Part shown: in pieces, positions 19,203 to 27,239 of the stretch
How the letters are laid out: each line of letters begins with the position of its first letter
How positions within the stretch are numbered: the stretch's first letter is position 1
Assembly (NCBI RefSeq): GCF_001688725.2
Contig: NZ_CP015401.2
Span: 4,658,001 to 4,722,000, forward strand
Direction: 5' to 3'
Source: Bacteroides caecimuris
GTDB lineage: Bacteria > Bacteroidota > Bacteroidia > Bacteroidales > Bacteroidaceae
DNA: 64,000 nt
Notes under the pieces: model-generated
Told to the model about the DNA's origin: nothing
The model's database searches: none
The model's input: the letters and a program-made list of their open reading frames with translations, nothing else
Made by a program: the position numbers and the translations under genes

Positions 19203-20897
19203 TTAGTGCATGTTTTCAATTAAATACTCATATAATGTAGCATTATTATCTGGTAATATTATATTCAGTTTTTGTCTAAGTCTGAGTCTTTTTTTTCTTA
19301 CTGAGTCAACTGTAATGTTTAGTAACTTTGCTTCTGTGTTAGTGTCAAACCCTGATATATATAAACAGCAATATAGAAAATCTTGTTCTGATAAAGCTGG
19401 GCATAGACTGTATATATATTTATGAAGATTTGGGTAGATATGTGTTATTTCATCTGCAATAAGTTTCCAATGTTTTTCTGTTATTAATGGCTTGTTATTT
19501 CTAGGCTTATTTTGGTTGGCTAGATGTATTAGTTCTTTATGTAAAGGTGAATTCTCTAGAATTTTACTTTGCAATTGTTTATAGTTGGTGGTTAGGATAC
19601 TTATTTCTTCCTGCATTTTATTATAGTTTTCATTTTTCTCTTTGAATGTATCTAATAATCTTTTTTTCTTTTCCAGTTTTAAGGAAACATAAAGCAAATC
19701 TGCCTTTATTCGGTTCAACTCTTCTTGTTGTCTTTGGATTTCCTCTTTTACTTTCTTTCGATATAGTAGATATCCTATTATTATTAGTAATAGTATTCCA
19801 ATACATATAACTAAAACTATAATGTAGCTTTGCTGTTTAATCTTTAATCTATCTATTTCTTTGCTGATTTTTAAATGATTATATTTGGACTCTATGTTCA
19901 ATATCTTAGATTGGTTATCAGCATATATGATTGAATCAGTTATTTCGACGTATTCTTTCAGATTAGTAAGAGCTTCTTTATAATTCTTTTCTTCATTATA
20001 GATTTGGTAGTATAAATATTTAATGCTGTATGTATACTTTGGATTATCTTGTGGTATTTTGGATAGTAGCTCTTTTGCTTTGTTAATAGCCCCCGATGCG
20101 ATATATAAGTCTATCAGTGCCATATAATCGGGCATTGTTTCTCTTCCTGCCAATGCTTTGAGAAAGTATTCTTCAGCTTCATCGTATTTATTCTGCATTG
20201 CATAGATGTTTCCTAGAGTATTATTTATTGATGCGGTTACTTCTGTATTTTTAGTATTACGTGCTACAGAATCAGCTATAGTTAGAATTTTTAAAGCGCG
20301 TGATAACGAGTCTATGCATGCATATTCACGTCCTACGTCCCTTAAAGCACAGGCATAACTATCAATATTGTTTTCTTTTTTGAAGCATTCGGCGGCAGTC
20401 TCATATCTTTTAATGGCTTCTGTAAACATGAATTTTTCCCTATATAAATCGCCTATATAGCTATAGGTATATCCGGTGAGATTATTGAGCTTATGTTTTT
20501 CAGCAATATCTAAGGCGTTGGTATAAATAGACATTGCTTTATCATAATCTCCATCAGCAAAATAGGAACGACCGAGATAAATTAAGATTTGCGCTTGTTC
20601 ATCGGGAGTGCCGTGTGACGAATACCAGTCATAAGCCCTTTCAAACTGATAAGTAGGTAAAAGGTCATTGAATATTTTATCTGTAACTTTCCCGGATAGC
20701 ATACACCAGCGTGCAAAGGTTTTATCGTCTAGTTTTTCAGGACATGATATGCCTTTTAGTAGGTTGGATGCACTGTCAGGATTGATGGCAATGGTCTTTT
20801 CTACCTCATTTAGTAGCCTGTCAGATACGGATTGTTGTTTGTTGCATCCTGATAGTGCTAATATAGATGTTATAATTATGGCAATACTCTTTCTCAT
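19203..20897 (-). CDS. Membrane-tethered TPR regulator with C-terminal HTH
   Basis: A 564-residue protein with, in order: a signal sequence with lipobox ALSGC (Cys18); TPR repeats at about 100-330 (AQILIYLGRSYFADGDYDKA, NNTLGNIYAMQNKYDEAEEY); one transmembrane helix at about 357-380; a coiled coil at 381-450; and a helix-turn-helix at about 500-545 (LSEQDFLYCCLYISGF, then AKLLNITVDSVRKKRLRLR) like LuxR-type or sigma region 4 DNA-binding ends. Such Bacteroidetes proteins are thought to sense in the periplasm and act on DNA from the membrane. It lies 161 bp upstream of the 19041-16044 operon on the same strand, so control of that operon is the natural inference. Codon use is AT-rich. Confidence 0.75.
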   Translation of the reverse strand: MRKSIAIIITSILALSGCNKQQSVSDRLLNEVEKTIAINPDSASNLLKGISCPEKLDDKTFARWCMLSGKVTDKIFNDLLPTYQFERAYDWYSSHGTPDEQAQILIYLGRSYFADGDYDKAMSIYTNALDIAEKHKLNNLTGYTYSYIGDLYREKFMFTEAIKRYETAAECFKKENNIDSYACALRDVGREYACIDSLSRALKILTIADSVARNTKNTEVTASINNTLGNIYAMQNKYDEAEEYFLKALAGRETMPDYMALIDLYIASGAINKAKELLSKIPQDNPKYTYSIKYLYYQIYNEEKNYKEALTNLKEYVEITDSIIYADNQSKILNIESKYNHLKISKEIDRLKIKQQSYIIVLVICIGILLLIIIGYLLYRKKVKEEIQRQQEELNRIKADLLYVSLKLEKKKRLLDTFKEKNENYNKMQEEISILTTNYKQLQSKILENSPLHKELIHLANQNKPRNNKPLITEKHWKLIADEITHIYPNLHKYIYSLCPALSEQDFLYCCLYISGFDTNTEAKLLNITVDSVRKKRLRLRQKLNIILPDNNATLYEYLIENMH

Positions 20898-21138
20898 TTA
20901 TCTTTCGTAGTTTAGTTTCGTTGTAAAAGTAATCATTTATTTTCTATATTATATTCTTTTACTGGGAGATTATTTCTGTTTGGAAAATAATAGTTAGTAT
21001 TGTCCATATCATACGTATTAAACTCATGTGATATAATTTGATTGTTTTTCAGCTATTAATAGTCTCTTTCTTGTTTATAGTGAGAAAAGTTTCTTTTTAT
21101 TAATACCTAAATTCCTTTACTATCATTCTAAACTTGTT
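20898..21138. other. AT-rich spacer upstream of the TPR regulator
   Basis: About 240 bp without a gene. A box near-matching the -7 consensus on the minus strand (TACTTTTA, 20924-20931) lies 27 bp before the regulator start. Nothing else is visible before the insertion sequence. Confidence 0.4.
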
Positions 21139-21148
21139 TTTCATTAAT
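21139..21148. repeat. Target-site duplication, left copy
   Basis: TTTCATTAAT directly abuts the left end of the insertion sequence and is repeated exactly at 22470-22479. Confidence 0.85.
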
Positions 21149-22469
21149 CAGGGCAAACGCATTATATTTTTATCTTATTTAATAGTTTGAACAAATATTC
21201 ATCATTCCATCCTGCGTTTTTTCTTTTGGCTGCTACACTGCCCTTTGTTTCATCTTGTTTGATGATATAAAGGGCTATCTTATTAATTAAAGAAAAATTT
21301 TGCGCAGCATTACCTACTTTCCTTCCTGCGTCTTCTCTAAACGATACGTCTAACTGCCAATGTAGCCTGTTTTCTATATCCCAATGCGATCTTATAGCCT
21401 CTGAAATTTCTTTCGGTTTTAGCCCTAGTGAAGTAATGTAATATCTTTTTTCTACGGAAAGTTTTTTAGTGGCTACCTCCAGTCTTTCGGTACTAATTCT
21501 TACGATGGACTTGACCCCCTCAAATTTATCTTTCAGCATTGATTCCATAATCTTTCCCGGGCTATAAACCAGACATTCACGAGTCTCAATTCTCCCATGA
21601 GAAACCTCCTCTGTGACATATTTTCCATAGTGTGAACGGTATACCGGCCGATCAATATCAACACCATCCATCTCGTCTAGCCATCGTTCCACATCCATTA
21701 ACCTGTTTTTTTGATTGGCCTTTAATGCCAGAATATAGTCTGCATTATTTTCTATTATTACTTCGGCAATATCTGTTTGGCATGCAATAGCATCAATTGT
21801 CACTATGCAATCCTGCAAATCCAGAGATTTTATAAGAGAAGGAATAGCGGTGATTTCATTGCTTTTATCATCTACTTTTACCTGACCCATACTGATTCCA
21901 TTGGAAACAGCCCAGGCACTAACCATATGAAGCTTGAATCCTTTTTTGCCAAAGGGATTGTCTTTGCTGCACTTACTTGCTCCACGAAGCATTTTACCGT
22001 CTATAGCAACAACCCCTTCATACTTACCACAAAGCTCAGATACCCAATCACGAAAGACCAATTCAAAATAACCGGGTTTGAGTAAACTGAAAAAACGATT
22101 GAAAGTGTCATGACTTGGGATCTTTACTAAATCAGGAAAACGACGTTTAAAGAAGTCAAACTTACAAATACCGAACCGTTCTATTTCATTCCAGCTTTCA
22201 CTTCCACAGATTACAGCACACAAGGCTATATAAACGATGACTTCCAAAGAGTGTTCTTTTTTTCGGTCAATACGAGGATCTTCAAGTTGTTTACAAAGAC
22301 TAATTAAGCTCATTTTAGGGTTTATTTTTGTTTAAATTCAATACAACAAAAATACAAATAAATAATTAATATACAAAATATTAATAGATTAATAATAAGA
22401 CAAATAATAAAAATGAAATATAGATAATAGTTGACTAATTGATAGACAAAATATAATGCGTCTGCCCTG
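21149..22469. mobile_element. ISAs1-family insertion sequence, complete (1321 bp)
   Basis: The 22-bp terminal inverted repeats are CAGGGCAAACGCATTATATT.. at 21149-21170 and its complement at 22448-22469, with one mismatch. They enclose one transposase gene and are bounded by a 10-bp direct repeat. The size and the 10-bp duplication suit the ISAs1 family. Intact ends and frame suggest a recent, possibly active copy. It landed in intergenic DNA between the TPR regulator and the dcw cluster. Confidence 0.92.
21162..22313 (-). CDS. ISAs1-family DDE transposase
   Basis: A 383-residue transposase of the ISAs1 (H-repeat-like) family. The N-terminal DUF4338-like segment SLISLCKQLEDPRIDRKKEHSL and NEIERFGICKFDFFKRRFP are typical. 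The catalytic acidic residues appear as VVAIDGKMLRGA (Asp105), IVTIDAIACQ (Asp174) and, in the C-terminal signature SHWDIENRLHWQLDVSFRED, Glu314. The length is normal. The stop codon lies inside or beside the left inverted repeat, as is usual in compact IS elements. No frameshift or missing motif was seen. Confidence 0.95.
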   Translation of the reverse strand: MSLISLCKQLEDPRIDRKKEHSLEVIVYIALCAVICGSESWNEIERFGICKFDFFKRRFPDLVKIPSHDTFNRFFSLLKPGYFELVFRDWVSELCGKYEGVVAIDGKMLRGASKCSKDNPFGKKGFKLHMVSAWAVSNGISMGQVKVDDKSNEITAIPSLIKSLDLQDCIVTIDAIACQTDIAEVIIENNADYILALKANQKNRLMDVERWLDEMDGVDIDRPVYRSHYGKYVTEEVSHGRIETRECLVYSPGKIMESMLKDKFEGVKSIVRISTERLEVATKKLSVEKRYYITSLGLKPKEISEAIRSHWDIENRLHWQLDVSFREDAGRKVGNAAQNFSLINKIALYIIKQDETKGSVAAKRKNAGWNDEYLFKLLNKIKI

Positions 22470-22479
22470 TTTCATTAAT
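22470..22479. repeat. Target-site duplication, right copy
   Basis: TTTCATTAAT, identical to 21139-21148, follows the right end of the IS directly. Confidence 0.85.
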
Positions 22480-22506
22480 TGCAATCTATAATTGCAACTT
22501 GCAATT
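22477..22506. repeat. Cluster of AATTGCAA octamers
   Basis: AATTGCAA occurs at 22477-22484 and 22490-22497 and in inverted form (TTGCAATT) at 22499-22506. Together they make a small dyad immediately before the long hairpin at 22510. The first copy overlaps the IS target duplication. Confidence 0.6.
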
Positions 22507-22509
22507 ATA

Positions 22510-22570
22510 TAAATGAAGCTTTTGTTTTTATAAACAAAGCTTTCATTTATAAAAACAAAAGCTTCATTTA
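22510..22570. repeat. 25-bp perfect inverted repeat (AT-rich hairpin)
   Basis: The 25 nt at 22510-22534, beginning TAAATGAAGCTTTTG, are the exact reverse complement of 22546-22570, with an 11-nt loop (CAAAGCTTTCA). The loop side carries another near copy of the same unit, so alternative pairings exist. There is no T tract on either side, which argues against a simple terminator. Function unknown. Confidence 0.8.
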
Positions 22571-22801
22571 GAGATTATCTTTAATGTTAGTCATCTTTTC
22601 TATTAGAGAAAAAGAAGTTTGGCAGTAATAGAGAATAAGTTTATCCTTAATAGATTGGAGCCGGTCTGTTAATCAAAAATTCGGCAGAAAGGTATAGTGA
22701 ATCGGGTGAAACCCGTGTGAAAGACAGTCCTTCACCCGCAATCCCTTTATTCATCGGTGTTGCGGAGTGGTGAAGGAGGTGAATACTGTTTTTAAAGAAA
22801 A
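22571..22801. other. Intergenic stretch between IS region and dcw terminator
   Basis: No credible gene. It contains a small CGGGT GAA ACCCG hairpin (22703-22715) and several GGTGAA/TTCACC words in both orientations (22705-22780). A 62-codon minus-strand frame covers this stretch and the hairpin after it, but has no protein-like features. Confidence 0.4.
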
Positions 22802-22846
22802 GTTGCAGATGTGTGTAAGATAGCATATCTTTCACACATCTGCAAC
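22802..22846 (-). terminator. Terminator at the end of the dcw cluster
   Basis: Two 21-nt arms (22802-22822 and 22826-22846; core GTTGCAGATGTGTG) pair with one mismatch around a 3-nt loop. Read on the minus strand the hairpin is followed by TTTTCTTT, and it lies 110 bp after the stop of the YqeY-like gene. It probably ends the long dcw transcript. Confidence 0.75.
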
Positions 22847-22956
22847 AGTATCTTGCATGAGTTAATGTTGCTGTTAATCAAATAGATAAAATCAGATTAG
22901 TGTAAGACGCAAGATAAAATCGGACACTAAATTCTTCTGTATAAGTTCCGGAGGTG

Positions 22957-23406
22957 TTATCCCAAAAGTTCTTTTACTTTTGCGGAGATGGCACGTCCTT
23001 CTGCAAGTCCTGCCAGCTTCTTGGAGGCAACTCCCATGACCTTGCCCATATCTTTACCGCTCGTAGCACCTGTCTCTGCGATAATTTCCTTCAAAGCTGC
23101 TTCCAGTTCTTCCGCAGTCATCTGTTTCGGCAGGTATTTTTCCATAACGGCTACCTGACCCAATTCTACGTCAGCCAAATCCTGACGACCCTGTCCGATA
23201 TAGATTTCAGCAGAATCTTTTCCTTGTTTTACAAGTTTTTGGATAATCTTCAAAGCGGCATCGTCTGTCAGTGTATCGTTAGCTCCCGGAGCTGTTTTAG
23301 CTTCGAGGAAGAACTTCTTTATATTTCTCAAAGTTTCGAGGGCTACTTTATCTTTCGCCTTCATTGCGTTTTTAATGTCTTCGTTGACTTGTTCGAATAA
23401 ATCCAT
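22957..23406 (-). CDS. GatB/YqeY domain-containing protein
   Basis: A 149-residue helical protein of the YqeY family, which shares its fold with the tRNA-binding tail of GatB (amidotransferase). Recognisable parts are MDLFEQVNEDIKNAMKAKDKVALETLRNIK at the start (first 30 residues, typical) and MEKYLPKQMTAEELEAALKEII, then GKDMGKVMGVASKKLAG. YqeY proteins are thought to act on misacylated tRNA, but no firm role is known. It follows ftsZ by 87 bp on the same strand and is the last gene of the cluster, a common arrangement in Bacteroides. Confidence 0.88.
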   Translation of the reverse strand: MDLFEQVNEDIKNAMKAKDKVALETLRNIKKFFLEAKTAPGANDTLTDDAALKIIQKLVKQGKDSAEIYIGQGRQDLADVELGQVAVMEKYLPKQMTAEELEAALKEIIAETGATSGKDMGKVMGVASKKLAGLAEGRAISAKVKELLG

Positions 23407-23493
23407 ACTATTATAATTAAAAATTAAAGCTTGAAAATTAGATTTGAAACCAGATGCTGCGGGTCTATAATTTTCGTTCTTAAGCTCTTTGTT

Positions 23494-24804
23494 TTAGAAT
23501 GTAATCACACCGTTATTATCCGTAGCTTCTTCCGTTGTCACTTCCTCTTCCAGTGCGGCTTTCGTCCGTATTTTGGTAAGGGTTGTCTTATCGCGCATGT
23601 ACGTAGGAGAATCTTCTACCATGGCGATGATATCGTCGTTGTCCAAATCTTCCGTGTTGAAAAGATAGATGTGGCGGCGTTTGCGGAGGCTCTTGCTTCC
23701 GATGTTGCTGGCGCTTTCGCCGTATGCCTTGCGGATACGTTCTTTGTTCTTCTCTTTCTCTTCTTCCAGTTGCAGTTGGCGTTCTTCCTCTTCCTGGCTG
23801 CGTGCAGCGTGCAGGCTGTCCATTCCGGGGACGTCTTCTACACCGAATCCGGTTGCCAATACGGTGATCTTTACTTTGGTATCCAATGAGTTGTCGATGG
23901 CAACACCCCAGATCACTTCCACTCCTTCGCGGAATTTGCTCATGAACTCGTGTATCTCGTTCATTTCCTCCATCATCAGTTCGGATGACGGACAGAAAGA
24001 AACGTTCAGCATCACTTTCTTGGCATTGAAAATATCGTTGTTGTTGAGCAGCGGAGAATGCAGGGCATCGTCGATTGCTTTCGTCACACGGTTTTCTCCT
24101 TCGCCGAATCCGGTACTCATGATTGCTACTCCGCCATCTTTCAGGATGGTTTTCACATCGGCAAAGTCGAGGTTGACCGTACCACGCATGGTGATAATCT
24201 CGGCAATACTCTTGGCAGCGATGGAAAGAGTGTCATCGGCTTTGCCGAAGGCATTCATAAAGGTAAGGTCGGCATATATTTCGCGCAGGCGTTCGTTATT
24301 GATCACCAGTAGGGCATCAACATGCTGGGCGATACGTTCGACGCCGTCCAGTGCCTGGATGATTTTCTTTTCTCCTTCGAAGATAAAAGGGATGGTGACG
24401 ATACCGACAGTCAGAATATCCATTTCCTTCGCAATGCGGGCAATGACCGGTGCAGCTCCTGTGCCGGTTCCTCCTCCCATTCCGGCGGTGATGAATACCA
24501 TCTTGGTTCCGTCGTTCAGTTGTGCCTTGATATCTTCTATACTTTCTTCGGCGGCGTCGCGTGCCCGTTCGGGACGGTTGCCGGCTCCAAGCCCTTGCGT
24601 GATGCTACGGCCCAGTTGCAGTTTCACCGGGACAGGTGATTCGGCCAATGCCTGGTTGTCCGTGTTACAAAGAACGAACGTTACATCATGGATACCTTCC
24701 CGGTACATGTGGTTTACAGCATTGCCACCACCACCGCCTACACCAATCACTTTGATGATCTTCGGTGAATCTGTCGGGAAATCGAATTGTACTATCTCGT
24801 CCAT
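23494..24804 (-). CDS. ftsZ: Cell division protein FtsZ
   Basis: A 436-residue tubulin-like GTPase that polymerises into the Z ring. The GTP-binding glycine loop GVGGGGGNAVNHM sits at 21-33 and the tubulin signature GMGGGTGTGAAPV at 108-120. The T7 loop appears as NLDFADVKTIL. The C-terminal linker is rich in Glu, Arg and Lys (QEEEERQLQLEEEKEKNKER) and is followed by a Bacteroidetes-specific tail with TYMRDKTTLTKI. The length is longer than in E. coli (383) but normal for Bacteroides. It lies downstream of ftsA with a 58-bp gap. Confidence 0.97.
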   Translation of the reverse strand: MDEIVQFDFPTDSPKIIKVIGVGGGGGNAVNHMYREGIHDVTFVLCNTDNQALAESPVPVKLQLGRSITQGLGAGNRPERARDAAEESIEDIKAQLNDGTKMVFITAGMGGGTGTGAAPVIARIAKEMDILTVGIVTIPFIFEGEKKIIQALDGVERIAQHVDALLVINNERLREIYADLTFMNAFGKADDTLSIAAKSIAEIITMRGTVNLDFADVKTILKDGGVAIMSTGFGEGENRVTKAIDDALHSPLLNNNDIFNAKKVMLNVSFCPSSELMMEEMNEIHEFMSKFREGVEVIWGVAIDNSLDTKVKITVLATGFGVEDVPGMDSLHAARSQEEEERQLQLEEEKEKNKERIRKAYGESASNIGSKSLRKRRHIYLFNTEDLDNDDIIAMVEDSPTYMRDKTTLTKIRTKAALEEEVTTEEATDNNGVITF

Positions 24805-24862
24805 ATCATATACTGATTACTAGTTATTATTTACAAATTGCACACTGTGTTTAGCGAAGAAA

Positions 24863-26326
24863 TTAACTCATTTTGTCATTATCATCTTCGCTGAAGATAT
24901 TGGTCATTTCTTCAATGGTTTTCTTTACTCTGAGTTTAAACCAACTGGGCTCTGCTTCTTTTTTCCGTTTTCGATCTTCCTTTTCTTGCTTTCGGATCCT
25001 TTCCGCTTCTTCGGCAGCTAACTTGGCTTTACGCGCCTCTTCCTCTTTCTTAATACGGGCGAGGCGTTCCTGTTCCTTCAGGTCGTGGTCGTTCTCGAAT
25101 ATATCCGGGGTATGCACTTCTGGATTCGGTTTGGCGACTGGCGGCGCAGGGGCAACTTGCGGGGCGGTCTCAGTCAGGCAACAGTTTTGGTTTCCTTCAA
25201 ACAGGAGACCGAACAATGCGTTCTGTGAACCGTCTTTTCTTAGTATATTGCTGGGGGCATGTACCGTATTGCGTGGAAGTTTCGCCATCCGTATCTTTTC
25301 TATCTTGCTGCGTTTGCGCAAGGTTTCGTCCAAGTTCTTCAGGTTGGCGGCTCCTCCTGTCAGGATAAGTCCTGCCAGCAGTTTGTCTTCGTAGCCGGAT
25401 AGCTGAATCTGGTTCCATACGTTGGTAACGATTTCTTCGGCACGGGCTTCGATGATATTATTAAGATCTGCCACTTTGATGATACGGTTGTCATCTTCCA
25501 GTTTGCAGGTAGCTTCTTTCTCTTGTTCGGGGTCTTCTTCGTAGAGGGTGTCACCGTAGGCTTTTTTCAGGCGTTCGGCTTCTTCCTCCTCCATTTGCAG
25601 GGTGGTGATGTCGCGCGTGATGCTGTTGCCTCCCAAAGGTAATACGGTGAGGAAGCGGAGAATGTTATTCTTATATACAGAGATGGTAGTCGTGTCTGCT
25701 CCAAAGTCGATCAGTGCGCAGCCCGAACGGCGTTCGCTTTCTGTCAGTACGGCATTGGCTGTTACTAGCGGGGTGATCAGCTGGTCGGCGATGTCGATTT
25801 TAGCCTGCTGGAAGCAGTGCTCCAGATTCTTGCGTACGGAAGCACGGGCAACGATGTTGAGGAAACGTCCCTCGATGTGGCTTCCTACCAGACCTACCGG
25901 ATTGGCTTGCAGATTATTGCCCACCTTGTATTCTTGCGGAGCTACGTCCAGTATATCCATATCAACCACCGGGATGGCAATGTTCTCATCACCGATAGCG
26001 CTTACAAGTTCTTCGGATATGATGGCTTCTTCCTCCAGGTCGCGGCTTACTACGTTGCGAACTGTGCGGAGTGATTGTCCGCCGATGCCTACATATACCT
26101 TGGCAATTGAGTTTTTCAACTCACCTTCCAGTCTGTTGATGATCGAGGTCAGGCTTTGCGCTGTTTTGTCCAGATTGAAAATAACTCCTTTACGGATAAA
26201 CGTAGAAGAGTCTTCCTGGGCATACGCTAATACCTGCATGCTCCCGTCACTGTTCTTTCTTCCGGCCACACCGGTTATCTTCGATGAACCAAGTTCAATA
26301 GCGGCGATAAATTCTGTTGTTGCCAT
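24863..26326 (-). CDS. ftsA: Cell division protein FtsA
   Basis: A 487-residue actin-like ATPase that tethers FtsZ to the membrane. Actin-fold motifs are visible: AIELGSSKITGVAG near the N-terminus, ALIDFGADTTTISVYKNN (phosphate 2) and LILTGGAANLKNLDE (adenosine motif). The C-terminus has a long charged helix (EERLARIKKEEEARKAKLAA, KEDRKRKKEAE) not found in E. coli FtsA, followed by WFKLRVKKTIEEMTNIF, a likely amphipathic membrane-targeting helix. It precedes ftsZ and follows ftsQ, separated from the latter by a repeat-like AT-rich spacer. Confidence 0.95.
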   Translation of the reverse strand: MATTEFIAAIELGSSKITGVAGRKNSDGSMQVLAYAQEDSSTFIRKGVIFNLDKTAQSLTSIINRLEGELKNSIAKVYVGIGGQSLRTVRNVVSRDLEEEAIISEELVSAIGDENIAIPVVDMDILDVAPQEYKVGNNLQANPVGLVGSHIEGRFLNIVARASVRKNLEHCFQQAKIDIADQLITPLVTANAVLTESERRSGCALIDFGADTTTISVYKNNILRFLTVLPLGGNSITRDITTLQMEEEEAERLKKAYGDTLYEEDPEQEKEATCKLEDDNRIIKVADLNNIIEARAEEIVTNVWNQIQLSGYEDKLLAGLILTGGAANLKNLDETLRKRSKIEKIRMAKLPRNTVHAPSNILRKDGSQNALFGLLFEGNQNCCLTETAPQVAPAPPVAKPNPEVHTPDIFENDHDLKEQERLARIKKEEEARKAKLAAEEAERIRKQEKEDRKRKKEAEPSWFKLRVKKTIEEMTNIFSEDDNDKMS

Positions 26327-26335
26327 ATATATTTA

Positions 26336-26367
26336 TTTACGATTTTACGATTTACAATTTACGATTG
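26336..26367. repeat. Degenerate TTTACGAT repeats in the ftsQ-ftsA spacer
   Basis: TTTAC followed by G/A AT or similar occurs four times in 32 bp (TTTACGAT, TTTACGAT, TTTACAAT, TTTACGAT). The same word family recurs between dgt and dut at 44457-44490. Confidence 0.55.
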
Positions 26368-26439
26368 AAAAAAGATTGTTCACTCTTCGTCTGTCAACTG
26401 TCAGTTATTAACTATCTATTATCAACAATCATTTATTAT

Positions 26440-27177
26440 CTATTCTCGTTTGGTGCAGATAATCTGGTTGTTGAATTCGAGGTTGATACGCGAATATTTG
26501 TTCCAGCCTACCCGGTTGAGCCCTTTCTTGTAGAACTCCTTCAAACGTGCCAGTTTTTCTTCAAAGTTTTCCAGTTTTCCGAGATAGACGAGATGGTCTC
26601 CCACACGCGGCACCAATTCGATGTTATGGTCGGGCAACACGTGAATCTGTTCTATCTGGGCGTCCCAGAATTTATTATTATGCAAAAATACACCAAACTT
26701 ATGTAAATCCTTCATTGCAAACGACTTTTCTACGTTTCCGGTGACAATTACCCGGTGGGCGATGCATTTTGCATCCGGTGGCATGATGTTTCCTTTGTTG
26801 TCGAGGTAGTAATTCTGACCGTTGGAGCTCATCACCCGAAGAATAGGGATACGTTGTGTCACCTCCATGCATACTTTGCCGCTGGGTGTTTTGTAACACT
26901 CGGCTTCGTCAATCAACGGATGTTTGCTTAGTTCCCGTTCCAGTGACTTGGTAGAGATGCGCTCCATCTTCTTCCCGATGGGATAGATCCCTTTGTGTTG
27001 AAGGATACCTTTCAGCTCTTTTTTGGTGATGAAGCCGGCGTAGGCAGTATCCTTGATAACTAATTCCATGTCACGGCAGGTCTGGTTGGCAGGCTTGCGG
27101 TTGAATGCGGTGATAGCTACGGCGAGGTAGGCTATAAGCACCAGCATGACAATGGATAGAAGGATTCTTTTAGTCAT
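26440..27177 (-). CDS. ftsQ: Cell division protein FtsQ
   Basis: A 245-residue bitopic membrane protein of the FtsQ/DivIB type that links FtsL and the rest of the divisome. A single transmembrane helix spans about residues 5-24 (LLSIVMLVLIAYLAVAITAF). A POTRA-like domain follows (RDMELVIKDTAYAGFITKKEL, LSKHPLIDEAECYKTPSGKV), then a beta domain with IEQIHVLPDHNIELVPRVGDH and YSRINLEFNNQIICTKRE. The sequence is weakly conserved as usual; position between murC and ftsA decides the assignment. Confidence 0.87.
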   Translation of the reverse strand: MTKRILLSIVMLVLIAYLAVAITAFNRKPANQTCRDMELVIKDTAYAGFITKKELKGILQHKGIYPIGKKMERISTKSLERELSKHPLIDEAECYKTPSGKVCMEVTQRIPILRVMSSNGQNYYLDNKGNIMPPDAKCIAHRVIVTGNVEKSFAMKDLHKFGVFLHNNKFWDAQIEQIHVLPDHNIELVPRVGDHLVYLGKLENFEEKLARLKEFYKKGLNRVGWNKYSRINLEFNNQIICTKRE

Positions 27178-27239
27178 AATTTAAACTTAAAGATTAATAA
27201 TTAAAATGGCTGCACTGTTTCGGACAGCTTGCCGGATTA

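Noticed and set aside
22647..22835. 62-codon minus-strand frame before the YqeY-like gene
   Set aside because: It runs through the dcw terminator hairpin and GGTGAA/TTCACC words; its residues reflect these repeats.
23669..24823. 384-codon frame antisense to ftsZ
   Set aside because: Ser-rich shadow of ftsZ codon bias; ftsZ motifs are intact on the other strand.
25602..26411. 269-codon frame antisense to ftsA
   Set aside because: Entirely opposite ftsA, low-complexity Ser/Leu composition and no domain.
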